From Chara braunii (taxonomy: Eukaryota > Streptophyta > Charophyceae > Charales > Characeae), in contig BFEA01000479.1 in NCBI GenBank assembly GCA_003427395.1, positions 759,016 through 783,420 of the forward strand: a stretch of 24,405 bases of DNA. The letters are read 5' to 3'. The notes under the pieces were generated by a model. It searched no databases and was not told where the DNA came from. It saw only the letters and a list, made by a program, of their open reading frames with translations. The number at the start of each line of letters is the position of its first letter. Within the stretch, counting starts at the first letter, position 1. The position numbers and the translations under genes are program-made. Below, in pieces: positions 1 to 8,984 of this stretch.

Positions 1-160
1 AAGTAAAAAGGGAATTCCCCCTAAGATTAAATGTAGTGAAAAATGAAGAAAATAAGGAATATTGTGTTTTTCTCTGCTCCTCTTCTGGTCTTAATCTTTT
101 TTTTTTAATTTTAATTATGGTACTAAAATAGACAAAAATTTGAGGCTTTATTTCGGCCCC
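1..160. other. AT-rich flank without a gene
   Basis: AT-rich sequence with short T and A runs. I see no coding potential, repeat or recognisable signal here. Confidence 0.5.
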
Positions 161-168
161 GGTCGTCT

Positions 169-446
169 GCCGCCAAAATGTTGCGGCGAGGTCAGTTTCC
201 CCGATCCCTCTCCGGGGCAGGCCAATCCGGATCTAACCCTATGGACGGCTAGAATTGACAGTCCCTAGATGCGTCGGGTGTGGCCATCCATCTCGCTATC
301 TTTGAGGGTTACTCTTAAAAACCAGTGCGCCCAAAATCAGGCGCACCCTGAGTTCTCATAATTTCTGCTCCCTGGTCGGACCAAAGTACCGTAAAAACAC
401 GGACTCGCCCTTGAGCCTAAGTCCCAAAACCGCCATTTTCAGGCGG
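169..446. repeat. Three hairpins with related A/T-rich loops
   Basis: Three short inverted repeats share a similar loop but have different GC stems. They are GCCGC/GCGGC (169-173 with 183-187, loop containing AAAAT), GTGCGCC/GGCGCAC (325-331 with 340-346, loop CAAAATCA) and CCGCC/GGCGG (430-434 with 442-446, loop ATTTTCA). Single hairpins of this size arise by chance; the similar loops on unlike stems suggest a family. No protein-coding ORF in this stretch looks real. Confidence 0.4.
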
Positions 447-510
447 CGCACTACTTGTGGCCGCCTGACACCGCCGACTCCCGCTGTCTCGAACGGACGC
501 CGTTGTCGTC

Positions 511-558
511 ACATGTCAACGACGTCGCATGTCAACGACGTCATACATCAACGACGTC
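511..558 (+). repeat. 16-bp tandem repeat, three copies
   Basis: Three consecutive 16-bp units (511-526, 527-542, 543-558) all end in CAACGACGTC. The first two differ at one base; the third has changes in its first half. Each contains ACGTC, the core of CRE/bZIP-type sites, but a regulatory role is only a possibility. Confidence 0.7.
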
Positions 559-670
559 TGGCTTTAGGTTTCTCAGTTATAGGGTTGGTCTGGACAACTT
601 TTGGCAACGTCAATCTCATCCTGTTCCTCAATCCCATAAAAAAATCGGACAGCGACTGACCTTGACAAAC

Positions 671-705
671 TCGGGCAGAAACCCTCCCAGGGGTTTCTGT
701 CCCGA
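671..705. repeat. 14-bp stem hairpin with one bulged base
   Basis: TCGGG (671-675) pairs with CCCGA (701-705), and CAGAAACCC (676-684) pairs with GGGTTTCTG (691-699). The two helices are separated only by an unpaired T at 700, and the loop is TCCCAG. A 14-bp stem with one bulge and a 6-nt loop is much stronger than a chance inverted repeat. The single-base bulge recurs in other hairpins of this window. Confidence 0.75.
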
Positions 706-857
706 CAGATCTAACATACTTATTCGTGACGAGGGACATTTTCGTCGTTCATCTTTCTTTCCTTTCATAATCTCATGGATACTCTTTCATGAAATACCCC
801 ATGCATATTTCATTACTTGCAATACTTCAAACATCGACTAACTTTCAAACGTAACAG

Positions 858-934
858 AGGCTTACTCTCAAGCCTTTTACGGACGGAGGCCTACTTTCAA
901 GCCTTATAATTATTTCGAGCTTTCCTTCGAAAGC
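858..934. repeat. Three consecutive hairpins
   Basis: AGGCTT/AAGCCT (858-863 with 870-875, loop ACTCTC). AGGC(C)T/AAGCCT (887-892 with 899-904, one mismatched pair, loop ACTTTC). GCTTTC/GAAAGC (919-924 with 929-934, loop CTTC). The first two are clearly duplicates and the third has a different stem; all loops are pyrimidine-rich. Confidence 0.45.
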
Positions 935-1117
935 ACTTTCATTCAGTCACGAGTTGGAATGGGGCCAAAAATAACCTCTAGCAGGTCTTTCCCCGGAATC
1001 TGGAATCCAATGTTGGTTTTACCCAGCCTGAGGAATTACAAGAACATTTTAGAAAAATGATGCCAGCATCATCCCGCTGTCGTTCACTCATATCTTCTTT
1101 TGTCTCTTATAGATGGG

Positions 1118-1310
1118 TCAGGCTTATCCCCCTGATGGGACTCTCTTCAGGCTATAACCCCCTGTCTAGGTCTCGTAAGGCTTAACCCCCCTGCGGGTCT
1201 TTCATCATACGACACATACTGCCAGGAATTCAACTTGGGTCTCTCATATTCATGGGGGTGCATTCCTAACTCCTCAGCCTGTCTCTCGCTGCCAGGAGTT
1301 TAACCCGGGC
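1118..1310. repeat. Degenerate CAGG...CCTG hairpin repeats
   Basis: Related units are TCAGG/CCTGA (1118-1122 with 1131-1135), CAGG/CCTG (1148-1151 with 1161-1164), CCAGG/CTTGG (1222-1226 with 1234-1238, one G-T pair) and GCCAGG/CCGGGC (1291-1296 with 1305-1310, one mismatch). A further degenerate copy lies near 1178-1192. Loops share a CTTA(T/A)CC or TT(C/T)AA(C) core. No gene is evident. Confidence 0.4.
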
Positions 1311-1587
1311 TCCCCACGAAGCACAAGGGTACTCACACTATACTACAGCACGTGTCACTGTGGGACTCCTCTCAGCCATATTCACATGTAATCGCAGGCA
1401 GTCACATTCATGGTTTGAACCACAACCATGCCTGCAATCACATCAAAGATCAACAAAAGTCTACGCACTACACCGGGTCATCTTCAACCATTCTCTATGC
1501 TCATACCCCTTGCTTTAGCCATGCAAACCTCACTCTTGTGCAACTCCCCAAAAATAAATACTCAGTACTTCTGTTAAATGATTATTC

Positions 1588-1593
1588 AATAAA
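1588..1593 (+). promoter_or_regulatory. Possible polyadenylation signal AATAAA
   Basis: AATAAA is followed by a GT-containing stretch (GTCTGGGTG). It could end a transcript of the hairpin-rich region, but no gene upstream is recognised, so this is only a motif match. Confidence 0.25.
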
Positions 1594-1703
1594 GTCTGGG
1601 TGAAAACACAATGAAACAATTCAAACCACAGGGCTAAAGCCTTTAGGTTGAGTGACAAGAGTGAATTGAAGTTGAATCGTAAACCGACGAATCGGCAACC
1701 GAC

Positions 1704-1925
1704 CTGTTATCAGTGATAACAGAAGATGATCCTTGTAGGACCAGGCTGAATTTAGTCAAAGTCCTGAATTAAACAGTCAAGAAGACCCGTAACACATGAC
1801 AGGTCAATCCCCAAGCTAAAGTCGTAAGTGTATGGAGAATACAACTCCATAACACATTCTCATCCTAGATCCTTCTAATTGACTAAGCCTGAATTTACCT
1901 TTAAGCAGTGCCCGAAGCAAAGGTA
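1704..1925. repeat. Three strong hairpins
   Basis: CTGTTATC/GATAACAG (1704-1711 with 1715-1722, loop AGT). GTGT+ATGGAG paired with CTCCAT+A+ACAC (1828-1837 with 1845-1855), a 10-bp stem with one bulged A at 1851. TACCTTT/AAAGGTA (1896-1902 with 1919-1925), whose loop contains GCAGTGCCCGAAGC, resembling the core of the ~123-bp repeats just downstream. Confidence 0.5.
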
Positions 1926-1929
1926 GACC

Positions 1930-2059
1930 CTGACATAATCCCCCCTATACAGAGTGGATTGACAGAATCGCCACCTGTCATAATATAATCTATCCTGACA
2001 TAATCCCCCCTATACAGAGTGGATTGACAGAATCGCCACCTGTCATAATATAATCTATC
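1930..2059 (+). repeat. 65-bp perfect tandem duplication
   Basis: Two head-to-tail 65-bp copies (about 1930-1994 and 1995-2059) appear identical base for base, which implies a recent duplication or an assembly duplication. Each includes a run of six C and the segment GGATTGACAGAATCGCCACC. Confidence 0.9.
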
Positions 2060-2400
2060 TCCTTTAAACTAAGAAAATTTAGGCAGCGCTTCCCGTAGGG
2101 ATAGTGCCTTTTCAGGATTTATATCAGTTCAAATATGGAAACAAAAAATAGTCTTTGACTTTCCAAAGTACAATTTTGTCCAACTCCTTGAATTAGCAAA
2201 AATTTGGGCAACACTCTCTTTAGAAAAGAAGACTTTCCAGATTTTTACTAAGTCATATATAAACTTTACACAAGTTGAACTTTGACAAGTCAAGATTTGA
2301 CTAACTCCTTGGATTTGCAAAAATTCCGGCAGCGCTTCCCGTAAAGAAAGTAGCTTACCAAAATTTATACAAAGCCAAGTATGACAAAAGATCTCAGAAA
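2041..2400 (+). repeat. ~123-bp diverged tandem repeat, three copies
   Basis: Cores start at 2082, 2207 and 2328 (spacing 125 and 121). Copies 1 and 3 share the exact 16-mer GGCAGCGCTTCCCGTA. Copy 2 is diverged (GGCAACACTCTCTTTA) but shares the leading CTCCTTG(A/G)ATT..GCAAAAATT block with copy 3. In copy 1 the core folds as AGGCA/TGCCT around TCCC-GTA-GGGA (2081-2109). Confidence 0.65.
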
Positions 2401-2654
2401 ATGCGAAGATAAATCCAAGTAAAAAACTTAGCTCCGAAAATGTAGGAATTGAAACTTACTCTTATCGCTCTAGCACGTGGCGAGCCTCTAAAGCAACTAC
2501 CTGTCAAACTGAAACTCAGACCAAGTAGTAGCCTCACTCCGTCACATTCAGACCAAATAAGTACTCTCACCATCCCTAAATCAATTTGACAGACAATAGT
2601 TCATAGTCCTTCAATGCTCTAACCCTTCATACCCTGCTTACTTAAAGCGTAAAG

Positions 2655-3542
2655 TCAGGTCATCCAATCTTATGGAACATGCCTGATTCAGTCATTGAGT
2701 ATACACGAACAGGTTGTACAACTACTTCCCTCTTCCTTTGGGTATATGACTAAGCCATTCATCTTAGAAACAATGCTTAATATCCAAGTTATATATACCT
2801 CTCTGAACTTAGTGTTCAAAAGCTGAGCGTAGGACTGAGCCATTCATCTTGGAAACAATGCTCAGCCGACCCAGGTTACCTTCAATTATATTCTTAGTTA
2901 TACTCTCTTCAAATTTGTGGTAAGCTATAATCAGACCACCCAATCTTAAGGGACCCTGTCTGACCAGCCTGTTCTTAAATAGAATAATAATGAAATATAG
3001 CCAAATTATAACCTTTTGGGTTTCAGCATGTGCGAGGCATTGGGCCAGACCATCCAATCTTATGCAACATGTCTGGTCCTCTGCCAGGTTCATTTCTCTC
3101 TGATCCATCTGTGTGCGGCATGAGTCCAAAGCCATCCAATCTTATGGAACATGCTTTGTCCTCAGCAAGGATTACTTCCTCAGAATAAAACAAACAAAAG
3201 AGTTGAGCCATTCATCTTAGAAACAATGCTCAACCCCTTTTTCTCAGTACCAAAAAAAAAAAAGACAGAGTACTCGTAGTTAAACTTAGAGATTGTTCAG
3301 AAACCACCCAGAAATAAACGACGACCAGACCATTCATCTTAGAAACAATGTCTGGTCCTCAAAACTCAGGCAATCAATACCCCTCAAAGTAAGTAGCCAG
3401 ACCATTCATCTTAGAAATAATGTCTGACACAATTAAAGAAACACTACAACCAAGCCATTCGTCTTGAAAACAATGCTTGTTTTTTCAGAAAACAGAACGA
3501 AACACAGCAGTCAGGTCATTCATCTTAGAAACAATGTCTGAC
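2655..3542 (+). repeat. Array of eleven hairpin units with covarying arms
   Basis: Eleven units of about 29-35 nt start near 2655, 2751, 2835, 2931, 3045, 3127, 3202, 3323, 3398, 3451 and 3510, separated by unrelated spacers of about 24-88 nt. The core is CATTCATCTTAGAAACAATG or close (7 units), or CATCCAATCTTATGGAACATG-like (4 units: 1, 4, 5, 6). In most units the core ends pair with each other (CATT/AATG or CAT/ATG), preceded by one unpaired base, usually C. Outside the core the two arms differ between units but remain complementary: TCAGG/CCTGA, TAAG/CTTA, CTGAG/CTCAG, TCAGA/TCTGA, CCAGA/TCTGG, CAAAG/CTTTG, GTTGAG/CTCAAC, GACCAGA/TCTGGTC, CAGA/TCTG, CAAG/CTTG and GTCAGG/TCTGAC (one G-T pair). 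This covariation indicates selection for a stem, in RNA or as a DNA cruciform. I do not recognise the family. Confidence 0.85.
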
Positions 3543-3559
3543 CATATAAGACCCGTTCA

Positions 3560-4728
3560 GACACAAGCAAACTCCCTTCGTCCCAACCCTGTGGTAGCGT
3601 TTTCGTCAGTCCAAGTGAATGGCACTGGTACTTCCAGAATCGACGCATGGTCCCTGGCCCACTGCAGCGAGGATTCAAGCTTTCACCTTACCACGTACCA
3701 GTAAGGGCAAAATCCAGTCTTGCAAACGATTGAATGAAGGTGATGAGAATAAGTTTTGCAGCAAAGGGAGAAAGAAAAGGTTTGATCGAAACCAGGTCCT
3801 GCGAATGCTTTATCGCCACGCTGGCGCCTGATCCACCGGATTATCCCAACAGGTACAACATAAGCCCTGGTCTCGACGCTTTTATTTTTGGTTCGCTCTC
3901 AATTCGGTATGCCCAGACCCTGCGCGATTGGTCGTTCGACGATCTTTGGCTCTGTGGATGTATGTTATCCATTGACGATGTATAAATGGATGTTTGGGCG
4001 TCCGTCCACACAAGTTGGTGGGCCTGTATGAGCATGTGTCCTGTATGTGTGTTAATTAGCTATAATGACTATATTTTAATATTGACAAAGACATCTCTTA
4101 AACACAACATATCTTCTACTTGCTGAAATTTGCAACATGTGTTTTTTTTTGTGATGTGTTGATCGGATCTAGCACGGTATTGGTGCAAGCGTGTCTCCAC
4201 ATCTGAATCTCGTCAGCTGGTGAGTTTTGTTTTGTTTTGTTTTTTCTCGCCTTCTTAGAAATCTAAGCAAAGAAGGACTTCGTACTTTGTACCTTCCGAG
4301 GTGTTTCAGCACATAGCGAGATTACGAGGCTCGTATTCGAACCTCATGATGCTTTTTGGACTTTATCTTCATCTCTTGTGATTGAGAAATGAGAGATGGA
4401 CTTTCTTCTTTCTCTCTCCAGATATAATTGAGTCTAGAGAGTGGGTAAGTAAACAAAATAATACGCCGCCGGCCTCATTCGTTCCGACTTTTGTCTCCCG
4501 AGAGAGTCTAGGCATGCGTCACCAAAAAAGGGCCAAGTGTTTCCAGGCTACTCTGGTCGTGGTCTTTACGTGTTTTCCACGACCTGTTTAGAATGGCTAT
4601 AACCGTCAGCCCTTTTTCCGGGCTTCTCGAAGGCATGCTGAATATATCTATCATTTTTGTTAGTGAGCCCCATTATGACAACTCAATGGTGCAAAAAAAG
4701 GGGGGGTGGAAGGGGAGGGGAAAGGAAT
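3560..4728. other. Gene-free stretch
   Basis: No convincing coding region. There is an ATCCATT/AATGGAT inverted repeat (3967-3973 with 3985-3991), a TTTTG repeat near 4227-4241 and a purine run near 4695-4720. ORFs here lack the character of real proteins. Confidence 0.4.
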
Positions 4729-5154
4729 TCAATCTGAGTATTCAACTTTTACCCTGTCAATACGCGACACGGAGACCAGCTGCACGGCCGGTTTTTGGTT
4801 CTTCCCCGCAACTGGACAAAGGCGTTTCTGAAACGTGGCGTAGCGCGCGGGGGTAAAAGGTGGCCAGAAAAATGACAAATCTGAATATCCTGCTTCTGCT
4901 ATAACAGCCCCGCCGAAAATGACGTCGGTCCGACGGCCGAAAGTTGCGATACACAACGAACTGGCCAGTGTTTGGCTTTCCCCCACGGTTGTCTGCCACA
5001 GCGTCCGCGCGGACGCCTCTGTGAAGGGTTCATAGCAGATGAGTGATGAGAAGGGGGATGCGGTGCATATAGAGTTCATAAAGATTGGGTAGCCAGGCGC
5101 GGCCTGCGCCGGCCACGAGAAGAGTAGGAACGGGTCACGGCAGCGGCGGGACAA
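4729..5154 (-). CDS. Coding-like ORF, unknown protein, probably a fragment
   Basis: A 141-codon ORF on the minus strand ends in TGA. It has balanced amino-acid composition, GC-rich third positions and no low complexity, so it reads like real protein, with segments such as YEPFTEASARTLWQTTVGES and AVIAEAGYSDLSFFWPPF. No domain is recognised. There is no upstream ATG: a stop lies just before 5154 and the first ATG is at about 5076, so the N-terminus is missing, frameshifted or in another exon. It is divergently oriented to the + strand ORFs that follow. It may belong to the same degraded insertion. Confidence 0.45.
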   Translation of the reverse strand: MSRRCRDPFLLFSWPAQAAPGYPIFMNSICTASPFSSLICYEPFTEASARTLWQTTVGESQTLASSLCIATFGRRTDVIFGGAVIAEAGYSDLSFFWPPFTPARYATFQKRLCPVAGKNQKPAVQLVSVSRIDRVKVEYSD

Positions 5155-5365
5155 TGTTCATGTCTGTATACGTACGGGGGTGAGTCGGAGTTAAAGAACT
5201 CGCAATTGTTGCGAAAATGCGTAAATATCAGATTTCATAAAACACTTGTTGTTTTCATCAAGGGAATATGGTGATTGTCAGAAGGACTTGAACCGACCAG
5301 TATTGCCGTAAGCTCCTTGTGGCTTTTCTCCAGAGGGGGCTGGAATAGTGAAGAACGAAAAGAGC

Positions 5366-5459
5366 ATGTGTCTTGTATGTGTATTTATTATATGGTTTAT
5401 CGGCCTTCTTTTGTTGTTCTACAAATGCTCAAAAGAAAATGGTCCGACGGAGAGGGGAA

Positions 5460-5490
<31 letters not shown>

Positions 5491-5539
5491 CGCGGGATGT
5501 TGTATACATGGCATTTGGGACAAACCGGCCCTCGTTTGA
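5366..5539 (+). CDS. Small ORF with one membrane segment running into poly-G
   Basis: From ATG 5366 the ORF encodes a short hydrophobic helix (VCVFIIWFIGLLLLFY) followed by a polar tail (KCSKENGPTERG). It then enters the 31-G run as polyglycine. The topology is that of a small single-pass membrane protein. Because the reading frame depends on an unstable homopolymer, the C-terminus is unreliable. It could also be a chance ORF. Confidence 0.3.
5460..5490 (+). repeat. Poly-G run of 31 bases
   Basis: Uninterrupted G from 5460 to 5490, flanked by GAGGGGAA and CGCGGG. A run this long can form G-quadruplex structures and is prone to length error in sequencing and replication. Confidence 0.95.
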
Positions 5540-5628
5540 CGTTTGCTGTCTTCGTTTGGTTTCTTGTTGTGCTGGTGTATTTTGAACACTATTGTGCTCG
5601 ACAATTTTCGTTGTTCTGTCTATACACG

Positions 5629-6087
5629 ATGCCTTATGTACGTATTTTGCATAGAACAACAGAAGCCTTGAAAAATTATATCGCCCGATGTCCCCCCCAC
5701 GCCCATCAAAACGTCATAGAGAGTGGTTATGTTGTTGACCCGCTCGTTTGCACTGTCGAAAACTCTCTTGCCATCGATCTATATCTCGTTGATGAAGATA
5801 TGTCTTCCCTGGTGTCTGATTTCCACTGCTTCTTCACCGACCGCTGTCCGTTATCTGAGCGTCTTACACCGTTTGTCCGGAGAGCGGTCATTCGTGATTA
5901 CCCTCGCCACTGTGTAGTTCCTGAGCCGAGTGATCATGTGACCTTTTTCCATACCAGAAACCACAGATTATCTGGCGTCCCTCTGCAGTCTTGTTTTGAT
6001 GTGGACTTCCGGCATATGCTCATACATCGTGTTCAAACACGCCGTTCAAGAGAGACCGTGGTTGTCCGGCGCAACAGCTCACACTGA
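5629..6087 (+). CDS. Unknown 152-residue protein
   Basis: ATG at 5629 starts an ORF (MPYVRILHRTTE...) that ends in TGA at 6087. The frame stays open upstream through the poly-G, but the protein-like composition begins near this ATG. The protein is soluble-looking, with several His and Cys, an acidic stretch near residues 55-60 (YLVDEDMSSLV) and a basic C-terminus (RRSRETVVVRRNSSH). No family is recognised. A weak inverted repeat CCTGAT/ATCAGG follows the stop (6154-6180). It is the first of several + strand ORFs up to 12.2 kb that may form one degraded insertion. Confidence 0.5.
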   Translation: MPYVRILHRTTEALKNYIARCPPHAHQNVIESGYVVDPLVCTVENSLAIDLYLVDEDMSSLVSDFHCFFTDRCPLSERLTPFVRRAVIRDYPRHCVVPEPSDHVTFFHTRNHRLSGVPLQSCFDVDFRHMLIHRVQTRRSRETVVVRRNSSH

Positions 6088-6417
6088 AAACGTAAGATGA
6101 GTTTCTAGTTTTTGTGCACTGTGGTGCCCTTGCTTTTTGGGGTGCTACTCTCGCCTGATCATTTACATGTGTGCATCAGGCCACTTATTTGGTTTTGTCC
6201 GGCCTCTGTTAGCTTATGCCCATTCCTGTATTTATGATTGGACAATGTTTCGGTTGGTATGATGGCAATCGTTGATCGTTGTAATTCAGTGCAGACGAAT
6301 TAGTGTATTATCCATCTTTGCTTTGGTGCTCTCCATATAAGAATTGTGTATGCATGTCGCAGTATGTATGCTCGGCGGTTATGTATGTTTGTCTGCGTCC
6401 GCGAGTTGTGTGTTTAT

Positions 6418-6420
<3 letters not shown>

Positions 6421-6448
<28 letters not shown>
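6421..6448 (+). repeat. (GA)14 microsatellite
   Basis: Perfect GA dinucleotide repeat. Confidence 0.95.
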
Positions 6449-6451
<3 letters not shown>

Positions 6452-7036
6452 GATGAATGGGTGACCTGTGAATCCCCCACGATCATGACCGCGGGGTCAA
6501 TCTCAGTCCGCAGTCAGGATCCCGACCGTCAAAATAGGCTGCAGGCAAGGGCCGCAGTCGGAAAACCCCGATATTTTTATTTTCCAGGTTAATAGGCCAA
6601 AAAACAAAGCAAAAATATGGGGTTGTAGGTTTTTTGGCGCTCCACACCCGTATATTTTTGGTTTTCTTTTTTAGCTTCGTTTTGGATTTGTACAAAATCA
6701 AAACCCGAAATCCCTCGAGCAAAAGTTCTTCGCTTTGTTCTTTTAGTAAGAAAAATAAAGGACTTTTTTTTTTTTTTTTTGCCTCTTTTGACCTCAAACT
6801 GCAGTCATGGCCGCGGCTCCGGGACCGCAGGGGGTTCCTAGCGGGTGGCTGCATTTCATATGCTCCGCTGGCGCGGGGCTCGCTGGCATGGTGTTGCCAA
6901 CAGGGCATACAGACTGTGGGGAGAACGTAGCTGACATGGTTTTTAAATTGTCAACGGACCATCTAAAATCAGAGTCCAGCGCACTTGATAGGCCATGCGA
7001 ACTGCTGGCAACAAAATATGCCACCGGGCAGCATAA

Positions 7037-7158
7037 CATATGTATATATATATGTATATATATATATATGTATAAAGAGAGAGAGAAAGAGAGAAAGAAA
7101 GAGAGACAGAGAGAAAGAAAGAGAGAGAGAGAGAAAGAGAGAGAGGGAAAAAGAGGGG
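7037..7158 (+). repeat. Compound (TA/TATG)n-(GA)n microsatellite
   Basis: An alternating TA/TATG tract (7037-7074) passes directly into an imperfect GA/GAAA tract (7075-7158). Confidence 0.9.
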
Positions 7159-7377
7159 AAGGGTTGTGTTTATTCACACATTATAGTTAAACATTTTGCG
7201 TTTCTTTGCCCCGGTAATGAAAGCAGCTTTTTTTTTGCTTTCTGCGTGTACAATTGGAGAATGAATCGCGTCGCATACTACACCTAGTACGTAATGTAGC
7301 CAGCCGCGAACACAGTATGCCATAAGCTATGCTCTGAAGTGACCTCGAGCGTAGCAAACATAGCCAGTGGTGTGAGA

Positions 7378-7443
7378 TCTCTTTCTCTCTCTCTCTCTCT
7401 TTCTCTCTTTCTCTCTTTCTCTCTCTCTCTTTCTCTTTCTATC
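7378..7443 (+). repeat. Imperfect (CT)n microsatellite
   Basis: CT repeats with interspersed TTTCT units. Confidence 0.9.
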
Positions 7444-7921
7444 CCTCCCTATGCTATACTGTTCTGTTTAATTTACCCTGGATCGTCGCCCTGCGGTCGC
7501 AGCCTAAGCCAGCAGAGTGGACCCTTGCTTCACTAAGTTCTGAATAAAATACGCCAGGCTTTAGCTTGATAGGCATTTATGGGCAGTGGGCACAAACCCC
7601 TAATATTTGACAATACGGTTGGCAACGATAAGCATACGGAGTTGTGTTTTAACAGTTCGATGATGCACCCATTGAGCTAAGCTGTAAAGTTATATCGTTC
7701 GTTTCCGTATAAAGGAAGACAGTGATGTGCGTATGCCTTCACCATAGCCTTTGCATATCAGTGTGGCCCTTGGCTCCCATCCTGTGCTGACTAGAAGGCA
7801 TGATCATTAACAATGTGTCTAGATTGAAAGTTGCCACACATACAACTATTACGACTGTGTAAAGGACGACTGTGATTGGCCGTGCCGAGTACACCGTGTC
7901 ATACGATCTGCAACGCTCATC

Positions 7922-8215
7922 TTGGGACTTCATTTCCCCCCCGAACTGCTTAGTCTTGCGCCCGGCCGCTCTCCTACAGAACCATGGGTTTTCTATTCGC
8001 AGGCTGCGTTTATCGCATACGCGAGGTCTATTGCCGGGGGAAAGGTGGAGATCGCCCTGTTGTCTCATTTCCTCCTCTTCTTGTTTTCCGTCTCTTTTGT
8101 ATATCACATTTATTTATTTAATTCACATGGTGTGAGAACGCAACTTGGCAACCCAGGCAGTTGGTGTTTTCGTATCAACTGTGGGCGATATTTTGAATGC
8201 GTACGCGCGCCCTAG
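7922..8215 (+). CDS. Low-confidence ORF with one membrane segment
   Basis: This frame encodes a protein-like stretch with a hydrophobic helix (LLSHFLLFLFSVSFVYHIY) near the middle and ends at TAG. It begins at TTG with no clear ATG, and a second + frame (7872-8135) and a minus frame (7739-8107) overlap it with similar plausibility. At most one of them is real. If this one is coding it is another single-pass membrane protein in a region that has several. Confidence 0.25.
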   Translation: MGLHFPPELLSLAPGRSPTEPWVFYSQAAFIAYARSIAGGKVEIALLSHFLLFLFSVSFVYHIYLFNSHGVRTQLGNPGSWCFRINCGRYFECVRAP

Positions 8216-8603
8216 AGGGGCGGTTGTTTACTGTTTTCGAATAGATTATCGGTGGCAAAAGTGCGGAAGTAGTTTGTCGTGGGCTGCTCGTGCAGATTAG
8301 ACTCGTGGGAGCAGAAAGACTTAGATCAGGAAAGCAATGAGAAGTTGAAGAGTCAGGGGAACAAATAAGAGGAGGAGAAAGATGGTTGTATTATCGTGTT
8401 GTCTATATAATGCCTGGTGCTCTTCGGCTTCTCGGTTGCTTTGTTGTTTCATTTGTGGTGTATGGATCTGTCGTTGTTCAAAGTCGGCTCTGTCTAACGT
8501 CAGATTGGTCTTGACTATGTCTGCTCGTTTTTGCTTCTGTTGGCTATTTGTGAATACGATGCACACATAGCTTATCCAACTAGAGATACGCTTTCTTCAC
8601 GTC

Positions 8604-8984
8604 ATGATGGAAAAAGAGCACAAAAGAAAGCCATCAAGGAAACATGCTATGATATCTACTGCGAAGCCAAGCAAACACCGTCGGCAGCCAGAATCTTCGT
8701 CTTCGTCAGAGTCCCCGAGGTCGCCGTCTCCGATCCAGGCTGTACAGCCATTCGTGCTTGTTCCACAGACTTCGCCGCATGCGTTCCTCCTTCCGTCGCA
8801 GCCCGCAAAAGCGTCGACACATTCGGCGGTTGTTTCGCTGAAACCGCCGCAGCAACGCAGACGGCCATCGATCTGCACGCGCCTCGACTACGTCTTGTTT
8901 ATACTCATATTCATATTATTCGTCGTACAGTTCATCCTTTTTCATGCCTTGTTCCGTCCACCATTTCGCTATGGCTTGCCATGA
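8604..8984 (+). CDS. Basic, Ser/Pro-rich protein with C-terminal membrane anchor
   Basis: A 126-residue ORF from ATG to TGA. Residues 1-28 are strongly basic (KEHKRKPSRKH..), residues 29-80 are rich in Ser, Pro and Gln (SSSSSESPRSPSP), a second basic patch (QQRRRP) follows, and residues 94-116 form a hydrophobic helix (YVLFILIFILFVVQFILFH) close to the C-terminus. The layout is that of a tail-anchored protein with a long cytoplasmic or nucleoplasmic basic domain, as seen in some viral and host membrane proteins; no family is recognised. The overlapping + frame (8531-9067) is probably a shadow. Confidence 0.5.
   Translation: MMEKEHKRKPSRKHAMISTAKPSKHRRQPESSSSSESPRSPSPIQAVQPFVLVPQTSPHAFLLPSQPAKASTHSAVVSLKPPQQRRRPSICTRLDYVLFILIFILFVVQFILFHALFRPPFRYGLP

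Larger units (their letters stand above)
6088..7870. other. Gene-free stretch with microsatellites
   Basis: Contains (GA)14 at 6421-6448, a T run near 6765-6780, the TA/GA tract at 7037-7158 and the CT tract at 7378-7443. An ORF beginning at 6807 is partly protein-like (start MAAAPGPQGVPSG) but runs into the microsatellite, and ORFs on both strands overlap here, so I do not call a gene. Confidence 0.4.

Noticed and set aside
1-1600. LTR of a retrotransposon
   Set aside because: AATAAA and GC-rich blocks are suggestive, but no paired LTR, primer-binding site, polypurine tract or linked pol gene was found.
2655-3542. CRISPR-like array (repeats separated by unique spacers)
   Set aside because: Repeat arms differ between units, spacing is irregular (about 53-121 nt between starts), there are no cas genes, and the DNA is eukaryotic.
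4315-4345. Minus-strand B box GGTTCGAATAC
   Set aside because: No A box at the right distance and no tRNA fold.
6807-7190. Gene starting MAAAPGPQGVPSG
   Set aside because: The first 70 residues look plausible, but the frame runs into TA/GA repeats and an antisense ORF spans the same bases; evidence is insufficient.
7640-7690. tRNA on the minus strand (TAGCTCAATGGGT motif)
   Set aside because: Only a D-arm-like match; no B box or closing acceptor stem follows.
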